Positions 49,402-60,887 are shown, counted from the first letter of the stretch. The stretch: 64,000 nt of DNA from Diplonema japonicum (GCA_964019335.1 OZ025689.1:248001-312000), one strand, 5' to 3'. Notes: generated from the letters alone by a model not told the origin. Numbers and translations are program-made.

Positions 49402-50970
49402 CTATAAAGCATTTGTCTCACGGCGCTTGCTTACAGCGTGCGTCGCGCTTGTCTGTTCGGCAGGCTGTGTTTCTTCCTCCTCCTCGTCTTCACGTTTCTC
49501 GCTGCTGGACCGTATTTGATGCCACAAGCCCGCAACGTACCCGGCAATGGCCAGCGTGAGCCGCAGCACGTTGACTGTTCTGAAAGTCTCGCTGCGTCCC
49601 TCAAGATTGATGTTTGTCTCCAAAGGCCGTCTGATGGTGGCGCATTCTGGTGTTTTTTGGTTCTTTTTTTTTTCTCTCTATTTTCAGTATATACTTTTAC
49701 AGCAGTACACAGTGTACCTTGCAGAACCCAAGACGGGGTTGAGAATGATGGAGCAAGATTGCACGAACCAGTTCCAGCCGTCGGAGATAGGCGCCTGTGC
49801 AGTGATACGACCGGTCGCACCGCACAATTCTGAAAAGGAACAAAGCTGGGAATTGTCGGCGGAGCAAATCTCAACCGCTTTTGAATAAGAAAAGGGTGTG
49901 GTGGGATCGCTTTCCACCACAAAGGAGGCCCGTCCCGTGCTGGGGTAGTCGCATTTTGTGGCGCAGTCTTCACACCAGCAGCATCCTTTATCCTCGCACC
50001 GTTGCACCGTGTTCGTGTTTATGTGACAATTGCTCTGCGCGACCTGAGCCGGCACAGGCACAGGGGTCGCGCCTGGCGACAAGGGACGGGGCATCCTTCC
50101 CATGACAACTTCAGAACGGGGTTTGTACTCGTGATCGATTTGTAACCGATGTTCCCAAAGCACATCGTCGAACGTAGCAGTGTAGACACAGCACAGCACG
50201 ATGCCACCGTATAGAATGGCTTGGAGGATGTGGTGGAGCACGAAAGGAGTCCATTTGTTTGTGTTGACGCAGCCCTTGCTTTCGTAGTGCTCGGGGTCCG
50301 GTTGCAAAACAACCGCCAGCGGGCACAACGCCGCAGCAAATGAGAGGTATGAGATGACGTTGAGCGTCTTCTGGAGCGGGTCGGAGTAGCTTTTGTAGTG
50401 CCATATAAAATCACTGTACTTCATGTTCGTCACGAAGAGAACCAACATGAACAGAACAAGCAACGCGGCGCGGAGGTGTGAGAAAGCGAGGTTTACCGTA
50501 ATGATGATGTTTCTGAAATCGAGGTCCGTCTGCGGCTTTTGCTTTTTCGACACGGTGGGGTCGTCTGGTGTAATGGCGGCGGGTGCATGGTTTGCATGTT
50601 TGAAGTCCCCAGTCAGCGCTGACTGAACATACTGCCCAACATACCCTTGCCCCGCAGGCTCAGGGGGAAGCGGGTATACGTTCAGAACGTTGTGCCTCAT
50701 TGGTTCTCTCTTCACAAAATCGGTTTCAAGGATGTTTATTTGAACAGATTCCCTTGGGCTCAGAGGGGGGCTGTCGAACTTTCCCCGTTTCCCTTGCTGC
50801 TTCACATCCCCGCCCAAATGTCTCGGCGTCAGGAGCACTTGCGGCCCGTGACCCGGTGTCAGCATGTTCCTTGGCTGTTCTATTTTCGCTTCCGCTTTTC
50901 TCTTCTTTTCTCGTCTGTGTTTCTTGTCTTTTCTGCGTCGCTCTTTACGGGGTTTTTCATCTTCCTCCAT
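49402..50970 (-). CDS. Four-TM membrane protein, TMEM237-like layout
   Basis: Two exons, 49695..50970 and 49402..49646, give 506 residues. The 48-nt intron (donor GTATATAC, acceptor CACCAG) joins the frame and adds a fourth TM (VLRLTLAIAGYVAGLWHQI). The N-terminal 40 residues are very Lys/Arg-rich, followed by a long hydrophilic region, then TM1 AALLVLFMLVLFVTN, TM2 VISYLSFAAALCPLAVVL, TM3 ILQAILYGGIVLCCVYT, and a luminal or extracellular loop with about eight Cys. The topology and the Tyr/Pro/Gln-rich TM1-TM2 linker recall TMEM237, a ciliary transition-zone protein, but the Cys-rich loop does not fit, so this is tentative. The ATG at 50970 avoids the poly-Phe leader. Confidence 0.6.
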
Positions 50971-51605
50971 TTTTTGTCGCTTCCTTTCCCCTCCCCCCTG
51001 CTTTTTTTCACCCCCCCCCCTCTGGATTTTCGCCTTTTCTCCCTCCTCTTTCCCGTTAAGACCAAGGAAGAAGAGAAAGAAAAAAAAGAAAAAAGAAACA
51101 CTGACGTGCACACACACAGAAAAGGAAAAGAGGAAAAAAAAAAAAAAAGTAAAGGGGGGTCCGAATAATCCCTTTATTTGGGCAGTGGAGGGGGGGTGTT
51201 TGGGCTCCAAAAAAAAAGAATTATTTGGAATGCACTTATTTGGGCTGGGGGCCTGCCACATAGAAAGCAGGGAGCGGGGCTTAGAGCACTTCAGAAATCT
51301 TAACATGTGTCAAGATTTTTTTCATGCCCTTTTTTTTTCCTAAGGGGAAATTTTAACAGTTTTTCTCCTAGGCTGTGGAGAACCCACAAACGTTGCAGAC
51401 AAACCGCCTGGTTTTGGCGTTAGGTGGTTGCTGGGAGATTACGGGGGTCTGAGAGGTTTGAGAAGCTGCAAGGGCTTGGGAGGCTGCTGGAGTCTCGTCA
51501 GGTGCAGTGTCCATTGTAACACCCGCAACAGCAGCAGAGCGCCGAATCAACGTGGCACTGTGGGTAGGCACATGAGAAAGGTCATGCAACTGCTCGGCAC
51601 CTTTA

Positions 51606-51662
51606 GCTGTATGCGGTCTCGCGGCTACCTTCCAGGTAGTTCCGAGGAGACCATACAGCTAA
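51606..51662. repeat. Imperfect palindrome, hairpin-forming
   Basis: AGCTGTATGCGGTCTC...CTACCT faces AGGTAG...GAGACCATACAGCT around a 3-4 base centre, with a few mismatches and a one-base bulge. Long perfect tips (AGCTGTATG/CATACAGCT) suggest a small palindromic repeat or RNA hairpin. Confidence 0.75.
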
Positions 51663-51765
51663 GGGCACTTAGCGAAGTAAGCACTTTGAAGGGGTCGGAC
51701 CCTTTAGACAGTGCAGCACAGAACGTTGTCCTTCCTCGGCTGCTTGGGCATGCCACAGCCCCCCC

Positions 51766-51881
51766 CCTAACCCTATGCTGGCAGGAAACGTGGAAACGTT
51801 TCCGTTTCCGTTCCCGTTTCCATTTCCATACTTTTCAAAATTCTTAAAAAACGCGTTTCCATGCCAGCATAGCCCTAACCC
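51766..51881. mobile_element. Nested MITE-like unit with possible target duplication
   Basis: Inverted ends ATGCTGGCA-GGAAACG and CGTTTCCATGCCAGCAT lie about 75 bp apart around an AT-rich core with several GTTTCC copies. CCCTAACCCT occurs directly on both sides, as a candidate 9-10 bp target-site duplication. Confidence 0.55.
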
Positions 51882-52680
51882 TCAAAATGGCAGGAGGTCT
51901 GAATCGTGCCACACAGAAGCAGCCTCACAATACGTACTTTTCCTTTTCAATCGATTGTTACATATGTATTTATAAAATATAGCGTGCACTCGACGGCACT
52001 GATCAAGCGACTGGCACCTTCCGAAGAAGGGCCTCCCACGTCCGCCGGGTGAGGATGCCCCAGGGCAGCCGTTCCAGTCTGATCATGTCGAACTATAACT
52101 TCTAGAAGAAAATGGGGTTTTTGCCCTCGTAGCTCGCCGGGCCAGCACTCTTACTTGCGTAAGCAGCCTCACAATACCGCCAGTGGGCTACGGCACAGCT
52201 TCGGGATCTTGCTCAGGAATGGAATATTGACATTGCGGGCCATGAAAGAAAGCAAATACTGGATAAGTTGTCAACACATGAATCCACGTGCCCTTCCGGC
52301 AACGCAGAAGCACCCGGGCCCACAAAGCGCCTTCGAACTAAGTAGTTCCTTTGAACTGTTCATCACGAACCATCTAGCTTCTTGCGTTAAGAAAAATAGT
52401 CCCACAATAGCCCCCAGGTGCCAAACCCCGTGGCCCCTGTTCAAAAATGCAAAAGAATTGCTCGAAACCAGACGGAAATCGACTTTTTGGTCAAAAAAGG
52501 GGTTAGGCAGGCTAGTACCCTGCACAGGCGTAACTGAGAAAAACCCGTTGTACGACTACCATGTGACCCCCCACCCCCCCCGGTCCCCAAAAAAAAAAGA
52601 ATGAAAAATCCCCGAAAAAAAAAAAGAATTATTTGGGAAAAAACACATTATTTAGGAGGGAATTATTCGGACCCCCTTTA

Positions 52681-53194
52681 TGTGGACGAGGTCGGATGGG
52701 AACAATGAAAAACGCATGCAGGGAAGTATTTGTTTTTGTAAAGCGGTAAAACAAAGGCCATGAGGGGAAAAAAAACAATGTGGGGGAGGGGAACTTATAA
52801 GAAGGCTAGCGGGTTTAGGATAGCCTGTGGGGAGGCCCTCCTGCAAAGAAATGGGACTGGGGGACAAGAAAAACCTAAAAACAAGGCCATCTTTAACACA
52901 CTATTGGAGGTGGTTGGTGGTGGGATAAAACAGAAATCTAGTTGCACCCATTATTTAGCAGTTTTTTGTATGGCCTGTCTCCCCCCCCCCCCCCCCCCAA
53001 ACGCTAAAACAACTAATCCTGCCAACAACTAGTCTTAGAACTGACAATACCATAATACGTCCAGAAAAGGAAGAATGGGGGGGGGGGGGGGGCTCAGACA
53101 AAAAAAAGGGACGTAGGTTAATTATAAAACACTCCCTTCCCCGTCCCCTTCCCCCCTTTTTTTTTTCCTTCTTCTTTCTTTGTTCATCTTGCTT
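52681..53194. other. Intergenic DNA between the TIR element and UBE2Q
   Basis: No gene is supported. It has C and G runs (52981-52998 and near 53080) and short frames without family features. Confidence 0.5.
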
Positions 53195-54177
53195 TTAATT
53201 CCATCCGTACTTCTGTGCAGTTCTCTCGAAAGCGACCCTGGCCTCGCTCTCCTATGTAAAGTGTGTTTGTGAGGGGGGGGAAAAAAAAACTTGCAACAAA
53301 ACCATACCTGGTAGTCACCCGTGACGGAGAAGTCAAGCCTTGCCTTAGCTTCGGGGTCTGTTATCTCTGCCCTGATCGTTTCAATGATGGATTCAATATC
53401 GTTCACCGGCTTCCAGCCTTTGGTGGTAAGCAGTTCGTGGCAGATAGAACCGCCGATGGTGACCCTCCCAGTGTGGAACTGGAACCTTGGGCGGATAATA
53501 CGGAGAAATGGGGGTTTGAACGGGTAGTCAGGGGGGAAGGTTAGGGACATCTCTACGAAGTCTTTCTGAGTTTGCTGCTTGAGCTTTTGGAAGTCTGTGT
53601 AAAGAGGAGTGCCCTTCTCGAAATCGAACAAGCGGATCTCCCAGTGGTACAGGTCGCCTTGGTGAGGGGTCGCATCCCAGCCGAACTTCGTTTTGGAGAG
53701 GAAAATGCTCTTGTAGTCGGAAAGGATCCTGTCGGTCGAGGCTTTGTTTCCTTTTCCCATCTTGAGCTTCGTTAAGATCTCCTCGAACTGCCTTTCTTTT
53801 TCGATCATCTCCGGTGTTTTCTTTGTACTCACCGCTGCTACGATCGGGATATCCATGGGATCGTCGTCATCGTCATCGCAGTCGTCACCGCTCCCCTCAA
53901 GCTCATCCAGCTCATCACTCACTTCCGTATAACATTCCGTCGCCGCCTCTAGCAGTTTCACAACGTCGTCGTGCTGCCTCTCCCGCATCAGCTGCAACCA
54001 CTTCTTCACAGGCGCTCTCGGATCCTTGCACTCAATATATAAGGTCGTCAGTGCCACCGTGAAAGAGTACCTCCCCGCAACACTGATGAACACCTTCCCA
54101 TCCTTCTCTTCGTCTTCCTCGAGATAGAAGTACTCCTCGTTCTTATCAGACTCTGCCCATTCCCTGATAGCGTCCAT
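53195..54177 (-). CDS. Ubiquitin-conjugating enzyme, UBE2Q type
   Basis: Two exons, 53308..54177 and 53195..53251, give 308 residues. The 56-nt intron starts GTATGGTT and ends CATAG; the short last exon (ESEARVAFERTAQKYGWN) restores the conserved UBE2Q C-terminus ending in KYGW. N-terminal residues 1-85 form an RWD-like part, then comes an acidic linker (GDDCDDDDDD near 97-106) and the UBC fold from about 125. The UBE2Q signature FHTGRVTIGGSICHELLTT contains the predicted catalytic Cys246, followed by GWKPVNDIESIIETIRAEI. The enzyme accepts ubiquitin from E1 as a thioester and passes it on. The ATG at 54177 removes a Phe/Lys leader created by homopolymers. Confidence 0.92.
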
Positions 54178-54367
54178 AGGATATATAGGTTCCCCCCCTT
54201 TTTTTTTCCGTGTGTATCGGTATATAAAAAAAAAGAAGAAAAAGAGGACCTTTTCTTTTTTTCTTTCACCCCTTTTCCGGTATTTCCTTAGAAACCCGCT
54301 TCCAGACGCAGGTTGAAACGTGAGAAACAAGGGATGTGAAGGGGGTAAAAAAAAAAAAAAAAAGACT

Positions 54368-56029
54368 CTAAAATACTCTATCTACTGTTCGCGGCGGGTA
54401 CCGGTCAGGGGGTGGGTTATAAGGAGGCCTCCTCGGCGGGCTCACCATCCGGTCCGCCATCGCCGCCGGGTTGTGGATTTGTAGAGGAGGGAGCACAGAA
54501 AAGTCACGGCCGATTGTCTCGCCGTGATCCCACAAGGGGCGCGAAGTGCGCCAAGGTATGCGGACTGTGATGAAGGAGACAGGCGGTTTAGACCGCACTC
54601 TGAATTCCTGCAGACCGCGCTTTTCCAGAGCAAGGGACAGAGCATCAATGGGCACGTGGTACTCAGCTTCGAACCAGCTCCCTTCCTTCCCCCTGAGGAT
54701 GTTGTCCATGACGGAATCAGCGCATCGTTCCGCATCCTCGCTCACTCCCTTCACCTCCACCTCGTACTTGAACACAACCCTGTCACGCCCTGCGCATTCT
54801 ACGATGACGTCTTCCATCCCACGCTCTTCAAGCAGACGGTTCACCTCCCGCAGTACATGCACTTCATGTGGATGCATGTCCTGTGCTTGTAGCATGTCAT
54901 TGTACGCTGTCCGACCCTGTAGTGTCCCTGCTTCGATTGTTTTAAGTATAGCGTCCAGTACGCCCGTCGCCAAGCTCACAATGAAGTCTTGTGTTGCGGG
55001 GTCTGCAGTGAGGAATTGCTGTATGTCGGTTTGCATCATCCGATACAGAATCCTCGAGACGCCTTGGAAACGGTGGCGTCTCACAGACATTCTTCCTGCT
55101 GCCCACTTCCCTGCCTTGTACATCAGCCACGCTCCGTGATGCGCGTCGGGCATCTTGGCACACTGACCCATCGTCGTCGCCCAACCAGACCCTGTGTCGG
55201 GGTCTCCTACCATCCACCCTGTCCCGTCGGCAGTGGAGAAGATAGATATTTGCGCAGCATCGGCCACCCACACCGGGCGTCCCTGGACCACCTTCTTATC
55301 GTGCAGCCTATACACGCCCTTCAAAGCAGGGTTGTCGTCGGCTTCGATCCACAGCTCGGGTGGAATATACGCCATGTTCACACCCGTGCACGCCTCCCAC
55401 TGAGTACCATTGTAGTACGACCAACGTGCAAGGGCGTGCGGCCAAGCGTTGCTTTCCTGACTGACCAACCACACGTCACTACCCACAGCGCTCCCGATGG
55501 CCCAATTCTGTTTCGACAAATGTAATATGTGCGCAGGTTCCGAAGTGCGCACCCACGTAGGGCTCCCCTCCGACTCCTCATACGCCATTCTATACCACCC
55601 GTTCAGGGCAGGATTTTTGGTGACGGATACCCAAAGGTCCAAAGGGTAGAGGTCAGGGGGGACATCTTTCTCAAAGGTGAGGGTGTAGGTGCCGCACTGT
55701 CCCTGCTGAGGATGCGGAACGTAGCCCCGTGCCTGCATTGTGGTCTGAATAGAATCTTTGAGCACCTCTGGTTGGTCGATCGGTGACTTCATGTTGAATG
55801 TTTTCAGTACGCCACGAGGCACGGCGATCATCAGTTCCACCAGCCGGTCGCACTCCCGTTGGATCGCTTCGCGCGCGTTGTGTGCAAATTGCTCTTCTAG
55901 GGTCTGGAGCTGCCCATGTTGCTCTTCATCCTCCTCTTCGGAAGGCTCCGCTGTGCCCCCTGCCTCCCCGTCATAAAACTCAGGAGGCATCTCAGGCTCA
56001 GGCGCCAGCCCATCTTCGATCTCGGACAT
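54368..56029 (-). CDS. Protein with a duplicated Trp-rich module, unrecognised
   Basis: 553 residues, no introns. An acidic N-terminus (EPSEEEDEEQ) is followed by a helical region, then two copies of a module of about 85 residues (about 131-213 and 226-311). Each reads roughly LWVxVxxNPALxGxYR...GxPxWV...hIxx...WxIG...W...P..A.W..Y..GKWxA. The C-terminal 240 residues mix helix (DFIVSLATGVLDAILKTI) and beta-like sequence (RVVFKYEVEVKGV) and end in a Pro/Arg-rich tail. I do not recognise the module; conserved Trp and NPAL suggest a small beta domain binding a ligand or peptide. The ATG lies eight bases after an ATCAG acceptor. It is probably soluble, since I see no TM or signal. Confidence 0.75.
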   Translation of the reverse strand: MSEIEDGLAPEPEMPPEFYDGEAGGTAEPSEEEDEEQHGQLQTLEEQFAHNAREAIQRECDRLVELMIAVPRGVLKTFNMKSPIDQPEVLKDSIQTTMQARGYVPHPQQGQCGTYTLTFEKDVPPDLYPLDLWVSVTKNPALNGWYRMAYEESEGSPTWVRTSEPAHILHLSKQNWAIGSAVGSDVWLVSQESNAWPHALARWSYYNGTQWEACTGVNMAYIPPELWIEADDNPALKGVYRLHDKKVVQGRPVWVADAAQISIFSTADGTGWMVGDPDTGSGWATTMGQCAKMPDAHHGAWLMYKAGKWAAGRMSVRRHRFQGVSRILYRMMQTDIQQFLTADPATQDFIVSLATGVLDAILKTIEAGTLQGRTAYNDMLQAQDMHPHEVHVLREVNRLLEERGMEDVIVECAGRDRVVFKYEVEVKGVSEDAERCADSVMDNILRGKEGSWFEAEYHVPIDALSLALEKRGLQEFRVRSKPPVSFITVRIPWRTSRPLWDHGETIGRDFSVLPPLQIHNPAAMADRMVSPPRRPPYNPPPDRYPPRTVDRVF

Positions 56030-56156
56030 TCCGCGACCTGATCATAATTATCAGAGACAAGTTCCGAGCCATAGTACAAAACACAAGGGGTAAAGAAATA
56101 CAGAGAAGAGAGAGGACAAAAAAGGATGAAGTGAGTACAAAGGGATGCGTTCTTTT

Positions 56157-56814
56157 CTACATAGACCACGAGCCACCAGGAGAGTAAGGGCCAGGTGGGA
56201 TATAAGTTGGGGGTGGCGGGGAAGTGGCCACCTGGTAAGCAATTGGGGTAGGCGCTACGTGGTGAGTAGGGACTTGATGGTGCAGTTGCTCGATCATATC
56301 CTTCAATCGCTGGGCTTCAGCTGTTGTTTTTTTTTTTTTTCTTTTTCTTCTTTTTTTCTTCTTCTCTTTTCCCTTTTCCATTTTTTTTTTTCGCTATACC
56401 ATAATCTTCCACAGCCACGGCTTGCTGCTTCCTCTGTTGAAGCTGACTGAGGTTCATTTGTTGGTCGTAGTTGACAGGAGGTTCCAGCTTTCCCACAGAT
56501 GAGTTTTCCAACACGGCCCGTGCTCCCGAGAGAGTGTACAAGATCCTGTTGTGGGGATTGCCCACAACGCTCCTCTGGTGATGTACGGCGCAGGCATGGC
56601 TGCAGAAGTACTTACCGCAATCAAGGCAGTGCACCTCCGCTTCCTTTCCGCATGACGTGAAGGAACATTTTGCCCTTAAGCCTCCACCTCTGTCTCCGTG
56701 CCTCTTGGAGGAGGCCCATCGCCGCGACCCATCATCGTATCCGTAGGTAGCAGTGAAGGATTGCTTGGGGTACGGCTTCCCGTCGGTCTCGTCGATTCTC
56801 TCTTCCACGTCCAT
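56157..56814 (-). CDS. B-box-like zinc finger and UVR-motif protein
   Basis: Two exons, 56400..56814 and 56157..56320, give 192 residues. The 79-nt, A-rich intron begins GTATAGCG and ends CAACAG. Residues 50-79 carry C50, C55, C63, C66, C71, C75 and H78/H79 in a B-box-like arrangement (EVHCLDCGKYFCSHACAVHH). Across the splice junction the protein reads AVAVEDYAEAQRLKDMIEQL, a good match to the UVR motif (helical hairpin known from UvrB/UvrC and many eukaryotic proteins). This match also confirms the intron. The tail is Pro/Tyr-rich. Zinc binding and protein interaction are the expected roles. The ATG lies five bases after a CACAG acceptor with a T-rich tract. Confidence 0.85.
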
Positions 56815-56912
56815 AGTGCCTGTGACAATAAACAAAAGGGCGGGAAGCGCAGAAAAATATTAACTTGGGGTACAACTTGGGAAATGGGCTTACAAAGGAA
56901 AAAAAGAGAGAG

Positions 56913-59900
56913 CTACATATCCTCAAATGCATCTACCTCTGACATCTCGCTCAGCATCTGCCGCGCCTGCACCTCACCCATCAGCCCGTCGGCTACATTC
57001 GCCGCAACGCCCGCCAATGCTGTGGCATCGACAGTTGGGTACGAAGCCCGGAAGCTCTCCTTAATGGCCTGGAGGTTTGGCGACGCAGGTGGTGGTGGTT
57101 GGAAGGTAGGTTTGTACGTGGGTGATGCTGAGGTGTACCTTTTAGGGGACTGCGACTGCGATGTTGCACGCCACTCGGCGGCAGTGGCCCTAGCCTCCGC
57201 TTCTTCGACACCTTTTCTAAAGACCTTGCTGCTGAACCAGTCAGGGATGTCCCCGATAATTTCTAATCTGAAGCCATTAGCACCCACCCAAAGCTCGCCC
57301 CTATTGTCCGACACCACTACTTCTTCAGGCCTATCCGCCCATCGCAACCTTAGTTCCAAGCCTTGTGGCCTGTCGTCTTTGCCATCTTGCTCAATGTCCA
57401 GCGCCCAGTACCCTTCCTTCTCCTCCATCACAAACGTCCCGTCATTGTTCAACGTGAGCGACGTCGCACTGCCCCATTCTTCGTGCTCCGCCTTAAAAGT
57501 CGCCTGCTGCCCGCTCTTGATGATCATGTCTTGGTTCTCCAACCTTGATTGGTACACAGCTGATGTCTCTTGTATCTGATGCTCCAGCTTTGCAATGTGC
57601 TTCTGTAGTCTCAACACCTCTTCACTGCTCTCTTGCGTTTGTTGTGATGCCACCCTCGCCTCGCGTAAGGCTGCTGTTGCGTTGTTCTCCAACACTGCCG
57701 CTGCGTTTTCCGCAGCGGTTGTCCTCTCAAGAAGTTTGGCGTGCTCATGACTTGTAGGGCGACCTTCAAGAGTCTTGCAGTGTGCGTCGGCCTCTGCGAC
57801 CATGGCCCTCAAGGACGCAGCTTCCATGTCAAGTCTCAAATTTGTTGCAAGAGCATCTTCGAGCTTTAACCTAGTGGCCTCCGCTTCAGCATTGGCATCT
57901 ACAGTGTCTGCTTGCATGCCCGACATGACCTCCTGCTGGAGCCTCCGTGCAGCTTGGTATACCTCGCACTGCTGGCAATCCTTTTCGACAGGCACCACCT
58001 TCAGGTTGAGCTCCTCTTGCAACGCTTCGCTCTTCGCCTTGTATTGCCCCAGCATTCGCATAGTCTCGATGTTCTTGGTCACTGACTCCTCAAGCTCCGT
58101 CTCCGCCCGCAGGTACCTGCTGCGTGCCTTGTCTACTTCTTCATGCAGGCTCATCACGTCGCTTTGCAAAGCTGCTTCCTGTTCTTCGGTTTTTCTCGTT
58201 TTCTCGTCAACCACCGCAAACCTGGCTTGCAGAGAGGTCACCTGACCCGAGAGGTTGTCCCGTTCGGTAATCAGTTTCTTCTGCAACAATGACGTGTGCA
58301 ATGCATCGCTTGAGAGCTCTTTTTTCAGTTCTTCAACCTCTTGCTGCAGTGTCTTTCGTGACGCCATCACTTCTTCCATTTCATTCTTTGCGATGAGGTT
58401 CGACTCTTTACTCGCCAGCATGTACTGCTCGAGGTCTTCGCGGCGCGCTCTCTCCTGACGCAGTTCCTTTTTCACCGAGTCAAGTTCTACCTGTGCCTGG
58501 AGCGCAGTGTTGTTCTTAGAAGCAGTTGTTTCGCGCAACTTGTGCATCTCTACCGCATAAAGTCTCTCAGTCTCGTGCCGTCTGTTCGCTTCAGCTGACT
58601 GCACTGACACAGCAGCCTCCAAGCTCGCCGCAGCTTGTTGCATCTGCGCACGAGACTTAGAAGCCTCTTCAGAGAGGCGCTCGATGCGTGTCTTGTTGTC
58701 TTGGATAGTGCTCTTTAACTTTTCACGTTCAATTTCATGGATTCTAGTGGCCTCCTCAAGCTGTACCTGTAGTTTCTGGGAGCTCTCTTTGAACCGGTAA
58801 GCCTCTGTTTCGTAGTGTTGCGCCTCGTGTTTGGCTACAGCAACTTCGTTCCGTGCCGCTTGCAGCTCTGTGTTGGCAGCCTCATGCTGCTCTTTGATCC
58901 ACGAGCTTTCATTATTTTGCAACTGCACATTTGCAACATCCGCTGTGAGGTCCTTCACCCTGTCCTCGAGTGTGTCGTTCAACTGTGTCTTCGCTTGAAG
59001 GGCTGCTTGTGTCGTGTGGCAAGCTTCTGAGAGTCTATCAAGCTCCAGACCAGATTTCCTCAAGGCATTTTTCAACTGTGTCTCCCTCTCCATGTAGATT
59101 TTGACCCTCTGTTCCAACTTCGACAGCTCGGTACTCTCGGTGCTTCTCAGAGTAGCTTCGTTCTTCCACAACGCTGCTTCTGCCGCTTTGGCATTGAGTT
59201 CCTGTTTCAGAGCTTCGAGCTCTCCTTGGCTGGCAGGGTCTTCTGTTGTGTTGCACTCGGCATCGAGAGTCTCAGGTATCTTCTTTGTGGTTCTCTTCAG
59301 TTCTTCAATCTCTACAGTGAGGCTGTCGGCAGTACTGCGCTGTGTCTCGTACAAGCCCTGCAAGTGCGCAACCTGCGACTGATACTTTGAGGTTTCTTCA
59401 ACGAGCGCATGTTTCTGTCAAGCATTGTCGTCGCTGGTGAATACATACTTGAAATTTGTAGTCCTCCACTTCTCGCTCTAAGTGGCCAATGGACCTTTCG
59501 TAATCCTTGTCCGCTGCTGCAGCTGCTTCTAGCTTCTCTTGGAGCTCTGCAAGCTCTGTACGAAGCGCTGCATTGCTTTCCTGCAGCTGCCCTCTCTATT
59601 GTATGTTGTGGTGGGCGATTAGACACACCTCTTGAAGCACGCTCTGTTGGGTCAGCTCAAGCTCCCGGACCCTCTCATCCTTCTCTGCCAATAGGTTGTC
59701 GGAAGTCTCCTTCGACGACACAAGATCATCAATTATCTTCTGCGAGATGGCAGACTGTTCATCCGTGTGGTCGGCTTCCTGCTGAGAGGTTGATTTGCCA
59801 AGACCCTCATACCTCTTTGTGCTTCTGGGTGAGTGTGTCGATTGTTGCCTTGTACTCTTCGAGTGTGCCTTCGACATGACAGTGTGACTCACGTTCTTCA

Positions 59901-59976
59901 CGCAGTGAGTTGTAATGCAACAGCGAGAGCTGCAATGCTGAATGGTGTTGTTCTGTCGTGGCTTCCAGTAGCTGTC

Positions 59977-60018
<42 letters not shown>

Positions 60019-60887
60019 CTTCCCCACTAAAATGAGTAGCCACTAAGACAGGTGAGGTTTTTTATTGTTGTTGTTGTCATTACCTCAGTGAATGTTTCAG
60101 ATTGCAGCTCGCTTCGTGCGCTAAGCTCGGAACGTTGAAGCCGTTCATTTTGAAGCCCAAAATCAAGAGCTGAACTCTGTGTCGCGACCTGGCTCCGCAC
60201 CCTCTCTAGTTCCATGACATGTGCTTGGTTTGCATTCTCTAGTTCAACGCTTGCCCGTTCCTGCTTTCTTTGAGCTTCCTCTTTCGCACTCTCACTGCTC
60301 TTGACACGCTCCCTCGCCTGCTGCAGCTGCTGCCGTGTAGACTGGATGATCTTCGCCGCCTCATTCAACTGCTCCTGTATGTCTGTTGTCGCTGCAACCT
60401 TTGTCGTTGCTGTGGACAGTTCTGCGGACCTGCTGTCGAGGTCTTGCTTGTATCTTTCTGCAGTTGATGTTTGCTCCTCCAGCTGCCTCATGAGCGAAGC
60501 CACTTGGAGCCGCTGCAGCAACGCATCAGCCTTATGCACTGGACCGTTCTTGTACATGTCCACAAGAGAAGCGTGAATGCCTTCCACTAACCTCCATGTG
60601 TGTCTATGTGACACAAGAAGCATGGTAGCTATGGTGCCGATACTGCCTGTAGCAGCTGTGCTAGTGCTGATAGACGGGGTTGAGATCTGCACGTTGTGGT
60701 TCAAGGCCCCCTGGTTCAGCTGCATGAGACACGCCGCCGCACGGGCCGAGTCCTCGCTCCTGAAAGATATGCGGGCCAACCCGTCCACCATTCTGATGTC
60801 AACATCGCGCACAGGTGCGAGCAACGCCTGCAGCTCACCCACACCCCATCCTTGTGGGAGGCTTATTTCCAACTGCGGGCCGTCCAT
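56913..60887 (-). CDS. Large coiled-coil protein, five exons
   Basis: Exons 60084..60887, 59813..59971, 59629..59778, 59449..59586 and 56913..59414 join in frame to 1250 residues. Introns are 112, 34, 42 and 34 nt with donors GTAATGAC, GTATGAGG, GTGTGTCT and GTATGTAT. The N-terminal 60 residues resemble a degenerate RRM-like fold (DGLARISFRSEDSARAAACL). Residues from about 130 to 1050 are almost continuous heptad-rich helix. Near the C-terminus is a compact beta-rich domain (SATSLTLNNDGTFVMEEKEG...RGELWVGANGFRLEIIGD). I recognise no named family; length and structure suit a ciliary, centrosomal or Golgi tether. The ATG lies 15 bases after CTACAG. The acceptor of intron 2 could be three bases earlier, adding one Gln. 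Confidence 0.8.

Larger units (their letters stand above)
51151..52680. mobile_element. Non-autonomous TIR element of about 1.5 kb
   Basis: The left end AAAGGGGGGTCCGAATAAT and the right end ATTATTCGGACCCCCTTTA are inverted copies of about 20 bases. Inside each end ATTATTTGG-type motifs recur. The interior has no intact transposase: a + frame at 52155-52604 (149 residues) is unrecognised, and a minus frame ends in FVCNVCGF, a lone C2H2-like half-finger. Two smaller palindromic units are nested in it. Class is uncertain. Confidence 0.6.
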
